A stretch of DNA of 40,659 nt from Syntrophaceae bacterium (GTDB lineage Bacteria > Desulfobacterota > Desulfomonilia > Desulfomonilales > Desulfomonilaceae). Position 1 is the first letter of the stretch. Each line of letters starts with the position of its first letter. The translations under genes and the position numbers were made by a program. The notes under the pieces were generated by a model. That model worked only from the letters and a program-made list of their open reading frames with translations, did no database searches and was not told the origin of the DNA. The stretch is taken from the NCBI GenBank assembly GCA_031292235.1, contig JARLHM010000053.1, positions 1-40,659 of the forward strand, in the 5' to 3' direction. This document shows positions 35,210 through 40,659 of this stretch, in pieces.

Positions 35210-36144
35210 GTTATGGCTCCAAGTATAAGGGCTAGTAATGTTTCACGAACCAGTAGACCATTTTTTGCCTGTTGGAAATAATAGGCGTATTGTGTTTCAT
35301 CGACATCCTGCGCAATTTCCGTAACGCGCGGTAAAGGATGCATTATCTTCATGTTGGGTTTGGCGTCGCTTAGCATACTGGCTTCCAACCGGTATATGCT
35401 CCGGAATTTCTCAGCCAATGCGCGTTCTTGAAGCCTCTCCATCTGAATCCTTGTCATGTAAAGAACATCTACTTGACCTATGTGGTCTTCGATTCGCCCT
35501 GCCTCAACAAACGTAACTCCTCTGTCTATGGATGCCCTGGCGCATTTGTCAATTATTGAGCGTGGCATGGCGAGGTCCCTTGGGGATATAAATATGAGCC
35601 GACAATTTTCGTACTTCAAAAGCGCCTCTGTTAAAGAATGAACTGTTCTTCCATTAACTAGGTCGCCGACCATTGCGATCGAGATGCCATCCAGACGCCC
35701 TTGCGTTTCTCGTATCGAATATAGGTCCAGCAAAGTCTGGGTCGGATGTTGGTTTGGACCATCCCCCGCATTGATAACAGGAATGTCAGCGGCTTCGGCC
35801 GCAACCCTTGCGGCCCCTTTAAGAGGGTGTCGTATGACTATTACGTCAAATCCGTATCCGTCGTGCATCTTGACAGTGTCCCATAAGGATTCTTCTTTGA
35901 CCGTAGAAGTAATGTTCGCGTCATAAAATCCCCCTATCTTGCCTCCAAGATTCCGCATTGCGACTTCAAACGATGTACGGGTCCTTGTGGACGGCTCAAA
36001 AAAAAGCATCGCTGAAACTTTGTCATTGCATAGCGAGGCTTTATTAGGATGATTCTGAACCTCTGGGACCCTGGACAGAATGTAATTGATTTCTTCGCGA
36101 GTCAGATCATTCATAGAAATGATGTCTCGACCTAGAAAGTTCAT
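35206..36144 (-). CDS. pyrB: Aspartate carbamoyltransferase catalytic chain (PyrB)
   Basis: The roughly 312-residue enzyme has the carbamoyl-phosphate loop STRTR (in FFEPSTRTRTSFE), NAGDGPNQHPTQTLLDLYS, and the aspartate-binding YMTRIQMER and HPLPRVTEI. It joins carbamoyl phosphate and aspartate in the second step of pyrimidine synthesis. The ATG at 36144 follows AAGGTG by six bases and is preferred to the GTG at 36153. It lies 31 bases after pyrC and overlaps pyrI. Confidence 0.97.
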   Translation of the reverse strand: MNFLGRDIISMNDLTREEINYILSRVPEVQNHPNKASLCNDKVSAMLFFEPSTRTRTSFEVAMRNLGGKIGGFYDANITSTVKEESLWDTVKMHDGYGFDVIVIRHPLKGAARVAAEAADIPVINAGDGPNQHPTQTLLDLYSIRETQGRLDGISIAMVGDLVNGRTVHSLTEALLKYENCRLIFISPRDLAMPRSIIDKCARASIDRGVTFVEAGRIEDHIGQVDVLYMTRIQMERLQERALAEKFRSIYRLEASMLSDAKPNMKIMHPLPRVTEIAQDVDETQYAYYFQQAKNGLLVRETLLALILGAIT

Positions 36145-36175
36145 AATGCTCACCTTGATTCCCTAATGCGCAACA

Positions 36176-37510
36176 TTAGTCCAAATCCTGCCGGCAACGC
36201 GCTTGACCGCAATTGAACGCGACACCGTTAATAACGGTAGATCTGACGTAGGCCGGTAAAGATGTATACTCAAAAGGTGACCAACCGCAGCGGGTAAAAA
36301 GTCTTCGGTTTGGCGCATGGCCGTCTGCATGGCCTACTTCTGTTGTCTTACCAAAATCCATTATAGTGAAAGATGCCCCGTACCCCTTCTGTATGCGACC
36401 AAATTTCTTATTCAGATTCAACTCCATGATCCTGCAGGGCTCTTCGGAAAGGACTTTGGCTATTAGCGTGGGATCAAAACCGCAATCTTTGATAAGCCAT
36501 CCAACGAAGGGACCAAGAGTGTCGAGATGGGGCATGCCTGAAACGCCAAACTTCTTCTCTGCAAGAGAATGGGGCGCGTGGTCGGACGCCAGCGTTTGAA
36601 TCAAACCTGATCGTAGAGCGTCTAGCATCATCTGTCTATGATGTTCCGACCTTAGCGGCGGATTGCAATTGAGAATATAACCTGGAATATCGGTTTCTCT
36701 CCCACCACCCTTATATCCAGCCTCATCAACACTGAAAAAAAGATGATGCGGCGTAACTTCGCAAGTGACTTTTGTTGACGCTGTTTCATTGTAGTCTGTT
36801 ATGAGGCTTACAGCGCCTTCTGTGGAAACGTGACATATGTGGGTGACAAGATGATATCTGTGAGTCAAATCCAGAATTTTCGCTACAGCTCGAACCTCGG
36901 CTTCCGGGGGGCGCCGTTTCCAATGTTCGGATTGACCTTCGTTTTTTCTGAGTATCTCAGGGTCTTCCGCGTGAAAAAAAAGCCTATGTCCTTTATAGCG
37001 GCTCAAAGCATCTTCCACTTTGCGCCAGTTCGAGAAAGTCACCTGGTTTGGATGTGAGTCTAAATACAATTTGTAGGGCAAGTCGGCCCAAGGTTCGGAA
37101 TGTTCCGTGACGACGGCGAATAGGATCACTGGGCATCTAGATTCCGCCCCCAACAACCGTTTTTGATCATAAATGGTCTTGTTGTCTGGTGGGGTTGGGT
37201 CGTTAGGCATTGCGGCGAAGCAGGTGACACCACCATTTATGGCAGAATCCCCAGCGGAGGCGAACACTTCCTTTTTGCAGGTCGATTCCCATTTTTTGAT
37301 CAGGTCGTTGTCTTCAGGCAACGGTTTCGGAAACTCTCTAGCATGGACATGGATGTCCACAAAACCAGGAAAAAGCAGGCATGATTGCTCTACAGGTCCG
37401 GATTCCGGAACCAGCGATTCAATGTTCCCGGAATGTAAGTCGACGGCAACTCGAGTCGGCCTTATTCCGTCGGGAAAAACAGACATATATGAAAATGATT
37501 TTTCCGTCAT
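36176..37510 (-). CDS. pyrC: Dihydroorotase (PyrC)
   Basis: The 444-residue product is a metal-dependent amidohydrolase: metal ligands H54 and H56 in FVDIHVHAREFP, a likely carbamylated K147 in YKLYLDSHPNQ, H180 in LFFHAEDPE, histidines in LVTHICHVSTEGAV, and D310 in TLASDHAPH. It cyclises carbamoyl aspartate to dihydroorotate, the third step of pyrimidine synthesis. The KLY region resembles E. coli PyrC more than allantoinase, and the following pyrB-pyrI supports the call. The GTG at 37525 has a closer GGGAAG, so the start is uncertain by five residues. Confidence 0.88.
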   Translation of the reverse strand: MTEKSFSYMSVFPDGIRPTRVAVDLHSGNIESLVPESGPVEQSCLLFPGFVDIHVHAREFPKPLPEDNDLIKKWESTCKKEVFASAGDSAINGGVTCFAAMPNDPTPPDNKTIYDQKRLLGAESRCPVILFAVVTEHSEPWADLPYKLYLDSHPNQVTFSNWRKVEDALSRYKGHRLFFHAEDPEILRKNEGQSEHWKRRPPEAEVRAVAKILDLTHRYHLVTHICHVSTEGAVSLITDYNETASTKVTCEVTPHHLFFSVDEAGYKGGGRETDIPGYILNCNPPLRSEHHRQMMLDALRSGLIQTLASDHAPHSLAEKKFGVSGMPHLDTLGPFVGWLIKDCGFDPTLIAKVLSEEPCRIMELNLNKKFGRIQKGYGASFTIMDFGKTTEVGHADGHAPNRRLFTRCGWSPFEYTSLPAYVRSTVINGVAFNCGQARCRQDLD

Positions 37511-37625
37511 GGAGCGTTTCAACACCGACTTCCCGTGTACATGTCTTCAACTAGTGGGGCAGCCTTTTTGTTTGTCAACTTCATGTCAGCCTCTGCTTCC
37601 TGAATGCGCCTGCTCTTGCCACGGA

Positions 37626-37970
37626 CTATTCAATTTCAATAGAAACTATTCGCATTTCGTCCTTGCCTGCGACTATACTCAGGACTCCAGCAGAACAGAC
37701 GGGACAAAATGGAGTAAAAGTATCCAACACAGGCTCATGTCCGCAATCCAAACAGACAGCTTTAATCGGTACGATGGTAATTGAAAGTCCGGCGCCCTCA
37801 AGAGGGCTATCTTTTGTGAGAGCGGCGAAAGCGAATTCAATAGCGTCGGGCATGACAGCCGTCATGGCGCCGAATTCGAGTTCAACGCGTACGAGACGCT
37901 TCGCTGAATGTATTTTCATCTGCTGTTCAATTATATCAAGAATACTTTGAACTATTCCTAACTCATGCAT
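37626..37970 (-). CDS. hypA: Hydrogenase nickel incorporation protein HypA
   Basis: The 114-residue protein starts MHELGIVQSIL with the nickel-binding His2, and has the zinc finger C73/C76 (CLDCGHEP) and C89/C92 (CPVC). HypA works with HypB to deliver nickel into the hydrogenase large subunit, in the cytoplasm, before Tat export. The only hydrogenase in the window is at 8682-11344. The other hyp genes are not visible. It sits between a small exported protein and pyrC with no overlap, so its transcript is unclear. Confidence 0.95.
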   Translation of the reverse strand: MHELGIVQSILDIIEQQMKIHSAKRLVRVELEFGAMTAVMPDAIEFAFAALTKDSPLEGAGLSITIVPIKAVCLDCGHEPVLDTFTPFCPVCSAGVLSIVAGKDEMRIVSIEIE

Positions 37971-38036
37971 TGGACATTAGTCCTATATCGATTGATTAAT
38001 CTTGGAAATACAAACAGCACAGTATCGGGAAAAAAC

Positions 38037-38393
38037 CTATCGAGCCCAATTGGGGATCTCCCAGTGGAGCCCAGGGTTAATCTCCTGAAACAGACGATTG
38101 CCTGTTGGGTCAATAAATAGCCTGTAACTCTTTTGAACATCGCTGTTTGAGTGAACGCTAAACGCTATCGATCTGCTTTTGTACGAATAAACCGTAATTA
38201 TTTGGCCCTCAGGTGTGGAATAGAAATCCATCCTTGTCTGTTTGCCGGGAATATCAGAAGCGTGGCTTGACCACTGAGTCGTGAGCAATTTCATTTTGGA
38301 TACATCGGGCAGCGTAACATTTTGTTGGGCGTGAACCGGCCATTGGGAGAACAGGATCAAAAAAGCTACCAATACAGGGATTGTTTTTGGCAT
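38037..38393 (-). CDS. Small exported protein of unknown function
   Basis: I do not recognise the family. The 118-residue product has a signal peptide (MPKTIPVLVAFLILFSQWP, cleavage near VHAQQN), and a mature part of about 95 residues with alternating strands (RMDFYSTPEGQIITVYSYKS, YRLFIDPTGNRLFQE), so it is likely a small periplasmic beta protein. GAGGTGG precedes the ATG. The ATG lies downstream of a promoter at 38425-38452. hypA follows after 66 bases. Confidence 0.6.
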   Translation of the reverse strand: MPKTIPVLVAFLILFSQWPVHAQQNVTLPDVSKMKLLTTQWSSHASDIPGKQTRMDFYSTPEGQIITVYSYKSRSIAFSVHSNSDVQKSYRLFIDPTGNRLFQEINPGLHWEIPNWAR

Positions 38394-38424
38394 TAGTGAC
38401 CACCTCTATGTCGGAACTCGCATA

Positions 38425-38452
38425 ATCTTACCATGCCAGGGCCGATTGTAAA
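38425..38452 (-). promoter_or_regulatory. Promoter of the 38393 exported-protein gene
   Basis: On the minus strand TTTACA (38452-38447; 5 of 6), a 16-base spacer and TAAGAT (38430-38425; 4 of 6) stand upstream of the start, leaving a leader of about 25 bases. Confidence 0.55.
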
Positions 38453-38456
38453 GCGC

Positions 38457-38482
38457 TGGAAGTTTAGTGTTGGAAGTTTAGT
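38457..38482. repeat. Tandem 14-bp repeat between two divergent promoters
   Basis: TGGAAGTTTAGTGT (38457-38470) is followed directly by TGGAAGTTTAGT (38471-38482). It lies between the -35 boxes of the divergent promoters at 38425-38452 and 38490-38518, so one regulator could act on both. Confidence 0.55.
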
Positions 38483-38489
38483 CGCGACG

Positions 38490-38518
38490 TTGACTTATTA
38501 TTGACCATGATCCACAAT
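38490..38518 (+). promoter_or_regulatory. Promoter of the 38557 gene cluster
   Basis: TTGACT (38490-38495, 5 of 6), a 17-base spacer and CACAAT (38513-38518) precede the predicted start by about 40 bases. Confidence 0.55.
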
Positions 38519-38556
38519 CTCGTGCTACCATGAATCCTCGAAAGGAGAATCTGGGC

Positions 38557-39060
38557 ATGACGCCGGAGTGGATGAAAGGTGAGAAGTCAGAAAAGTATTT
38601 GGATTTTCTTTTTTGGCATTACCGCGTAGTAGATTCTTTTTGGTACATATTTTTAGAACGAGATCACGGGACCGATGAAGCGAACCGGCTAAATGAGAAA
38701 GTCTGGCGGCGCGTAGCCGGAATAGCGGCCAAGGCTATAGTTGACAGATTCGATGTAAAGGAAAAGGGTCTGGACGGCTTTGTCAAAGCGCTCGAATATT
38801 TCCCATGGAGGATAATTGTGGAATATGAGATTGAAACTAAAGAGGGAGAAGTCTTAATCTCTGTTCCCAACTGCCCGACCCAATCCTCCAGGTTGAAAAG
38901 AAATCTGGGCGAGTACGCATGTAAGGAAATGCACCGGGGAGAATTTGAAGGATTTGCCGAAGTGATCGATCCAAAAATACGGGTCGAGTGTGTCCACGCT
39001 CCTCTTGATCCACATCCGCCTGAAAGATTTTGTCAATGGCGATTCACGATAAAAGACTGA
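38557..39060 (+). CDS. DUF6125-like protein of unknown function
   Basis: The 167-residue product resembles DUF6125 (related to L-2-amino-thiazoline-4-carboxylic acid hydrolase-like proteins). Four cysteines stand out at C106 (NCPTQSSRL), C122 ([10 protein letters not shown]), C145 ([13 protein letters not shown]) and C159 (RFCQWRF). They could bind a metal or cofactor. The chain lacks a signal peptide. The ATG at 38557 follows AAAGGAG (38541-38547) and is preferred to the ATG at 38530, which precedes that site. The ATPase gene follows by 28 bases. Function is unknown; the metal idea is inference. Confidence 0.7.
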   Translation: MTPEWMKGEKSEKYLDFLFWHYRVVDSFWYIFLERDHGTDEANRLNEKVWRRVAGIAAKAIVDRFDVKEKGLDGFVKALEYFPWRIIVEYEIETKEGEVLISVPNCPTQSSRLKRNLGEYACKEMHRGEFEGFAEVIDPKIRVECVHAPLDPHPPERFCQWRFTIKD

Positions 39061-39088
39061 TTGTCTTATCATTATAGGGAGCATAGCC

Positions 39089-39826
39089 GTGAAATACGGC
39101 GATCAAATGTATCTGCAACGTATCAAAATCGATAGTGAAAAGTTTCCCGTTCACGACACGTTTCCTTTCAACATAAAGGCGTTCCAGACAACTCAAGACC
39201 TTAAAATTAGATCAAAAATAGTATTCTTTTCCGGGGAAAACGGAGTTGGTAAATCTGCGCTGCTTGACGCCATAGCCAGAAAATGCGGTTTTATGCCCTG
39301 GGGGGGAAGTAAAACGCACAGGTCTCATTCAAATCCTTACGAAACACAACTGGCCCATTTTATCAAACTCGATTTCAGCATGCGGCCGAAATATGGGTTC
39401 CATTTCAGGGCCGAAGTGTTCTTTAACTTTGCGTCTTCACTTGACGACATCTTACTGGACGATCCTGATAGGAAGCAATATTTTGGGGGAGGTTCTCTCA
39501 ACGCAAAGTCACACGGAGAATCATTCTTGACCTTTTTTCAGAGCTACTCCTTCAATATTGATGGGTTGTACCTAATAGATGAGCCCGAGTCAGCTTTGTC
39601 GCCACGCAGTCAGGTTGAATTTGTAAAGATATTGATGCGCAACGTGAGATCTTCAAACAAGCAGTACTTCATAGCGACATTATCGCCTATAATATTGGCC
39701 TGTCCTGAAGCTCAAATATTCAGCTTCGACGGAACCGATATAAACTCGATCAGTTTTTGTAACACGGATGTCTACAATTTATATAAAAGCTTCATAGATG
39801 ACCCTGGGGGCGCTTATCGGTCCTAA
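39089..39826 (+). CDS. AAA/ABC-type ATPase (AAA_21-like) with altered H-loop
   Basis: The 245-residue protein has Walker A GENGVGKS (49-56), an ABC-like SHGESF (141-146), and Walker B/D-loop region YLIDEPESALS (161-171). The expected H-loop ATHSP is instead ATLSP (196-200; L198 in place of His). Such small free-standing ATPases are common, and most have no known role. The start is a GTG at 39089 with AGGGAGC upstream; an ATG at 39107 is possible. No membrane partner is adjacent. It follows the four-cysteine protein by 28 bases and precedes the histidine kinase by 31. Confidence 0.8.
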   Translation: MKYGDQMYLQRIKIDSEKFPVHDTFPFNIKAFQTTQDLKIRSKIVFFSGENGVGKSALLDAIARKCGFMPWGGSKTHRSHSNPYETQLAHFIKLDFSMRPKYGFHFRAEVFFNFASSLDDILLDDPDRKQYFGGGSLNAKSHGESFLTFFQSYSFNIDGLYLIDEPESALSPRSQVEFVKILMRNVRSSNKQYFIATLSPIILACPEAQIFSFDGTDINSISFCNTDVYNLYKSFIDDPGGAYRS

Positions 39827-39857
39827 TGTCTTTATGTCATGACTTTGGAGCCGGCTA

Positions 39858-40659
39858 ATGGACCCGACAATTGTCACAAATATTCTGGACAGCATGAGTG
39901 ATTGTCTCGTCGTTATCGATGGTGATGGCGATGTATTGTACGCAAACAAGAACACTAAGGAAATCCTCGGTCATTCCTTTGAAGATTTAAAGGAAAAGGG
40001 GTTGGGGCTAGTGTTCTTTGTCCGTGATGAAAATTATGATTTTAATCAAATACTCATAAACGCAGTATGGAACAAAACCGTCAAAGATTATAGCGAAGTG
40101 GATTATTATCACCCGGAAGGTTTAAAGAAACGCCTCGTTGTTACCACCTCGTATATGCGTGAATCTGATGAGGAAAAAAGCCGATTCATTGGTTTTATTA
40201 TGATTTTTAGAGATATTACCGAAGTGTTTATGTTGCGCCAGAAAGAAAAAAAGTTACTCGAAGATAGGGACAGGATAGCCTGTGATAAAGTGAGAAGCCT
40301 CAACAGGCTGGCCATGGGAGTTGCCCACGAAATCAGAAATCCGGTTGTGATGATAGGAGGATTTGCAACTCGACTTATGAAGGGCGCCAATATCTCTGAT
40401 GAAGCTAAGTCCTACGCAAAAAATATTCTGGAAGGGACACAGAGATTGGAACTTATTGTGGAAGAAGTCCAAAATTGTGCCAATTTGCCGGATATAAAAT
40501 TGATTACTGGATCCATAACAGAAGTCATACTTGAAAGTATCCAGGATTTGGAGCCTGATGCGGCAAAACGCAATATCCACATCACATTCCACAAATTGGA
40601 ATCAAAATACGGTAAATCAAAATTTGATCCCAGGTTAATAAAAATTGCTCTTAACAACC
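39858..40659 (+). CDS. PAS-domain sensor histidine kinase (3' end outside window)
   Basis: The open frame begins at the ATG at 39858 and runs off the right edge (267 complete codons). A PAS domain (about 5-125) begins NILDSMSDCLVVIDGDGDVL and ends FIMIFRDITEV. A coiled linker follows (LRQKEKKLLEDRDR), then the phospho-acceptor H157 in GVAHEIRNPVVMIGGF; the ATPase domain starts at about residue 250 and is cut off. No membrane helix is visible, so it would be a soluble cytoplasmic kinase. It lies 31 bases after the ATPase gene, suggesting one transcript. The partner regulator is not in the window. Confidence 0.88.
   Translation, partial: MDPTIVTNILDSMSDCLVVIDGDGDVLYANKNTKEILGHSFEDLKEKGLGLVFFVRDENYDFNQILINAVWNKTVKDYSEVDYYHPEGLKKRLVVTTSYMRESDEEKSRFIGFIMIFRDITEVFMLRQKEKKLLEDRDRIACDKVRSLNRLAMGVAHEIRNPVVMIGGFATRLMKGANISDEAKSYAKNILEGTQRLELIVEEVQNCANLPDIKLITGSITEVILESIQDLEPDAAKRNIHITFHKLESKYGKSKFDPRLIKIALNN

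Noticed and set aside
37173-37784. 203-codon plus-strand frame over the pyrC/hypA junction
   Set aside because: Overlaps two well-supported genes in antisense; no recognisable domain.

Overview
The window is about 40.7 kb of densely packed bacterial chromosome with moderate GC, 41 supportable protein genes and no rRNA, tRNA, CRISPR array, insertion sequence or prophage that I could see. The gene set points to an anaerobic, Gram-negative member of the former Deltaproteobacteria (Desulfobacterota, sulfate-reducing or syntrophic type; a Desulfomonile-like organism is my best guess). The reasons are a Tat-exported periplasmic [NiFe] hydrogenase, the siroheme-dependent (Ahb) haem route, the futalosine menaquinone route, a sigma-54-type two-component system and a periplasmic L,D-transpeptidase. 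The taxonomic call is inference from gene content.

Layout. 1-6400: a glycosyltransferase cut by the window edge, scpB, and a minus-strand run of thioesterase, DUF2059-like protein, small exported protein and uvrB, then a nucleoside-phosphorylase-like gene. 6400-8360: ahbB and hemL (tetrapyrrole synthesis). 8680-11344: hydrogenase small and large subunits, ending at a bidirectional terminator that faces the end of a long minus-strand menaquinone cluster (11452-18305: mqnL-like ubiD, mqnP-like ubiA, mqnE, mqnA, mqnC, mqnD, mqnB in transcription order). 18500-22270: hisC, cmk, rpsA on the plus strand. 22430-29180 (minus): an NtrB/NtrC-type two-component pair, an L,D-transpeptidase with its own strong promoter, a small exported protein, a DUF3108 protein and a tRNA nucleotidyltransferase/poly(A) polymerase. 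29346-31954 (minus): ahbC, a TIM-barrel sugar isomerase-like protein and a DUF151 protein. 32069-34651: a Nudix gene divergent from CIRCE-controlled groES-groEL. 34733-38393 (minus): a small exported protein, hypA, pyrC, pyrB, pyrI. 38557-40659 (plus): a four-cysteine protein, an AAA/ABC-type ATPase with an altered H-loop, and a PAS histidine kinase cut by the window end.

How the parts fit: the hydrogenase would feed electrons from H2 into a periplasmic carrier and ultimately a menaquinone pool made by the adjoining futalosine genes; HypA, encoded 26 kb away, helps load its nickel; AhbB, HemL and AhbC belong to the route that makes haem for anaerobic cytochromes. The most unusual regulatory structures are tandem direct repeats abutting good -35/-10 promoters upstream of ahbC (11-bp period) and between the divergent genes at 38393/38557 (14-bp period). 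The least understood set is the three-gene plus-strand run at the right end. I found no clear sign of an entirely new biological system.
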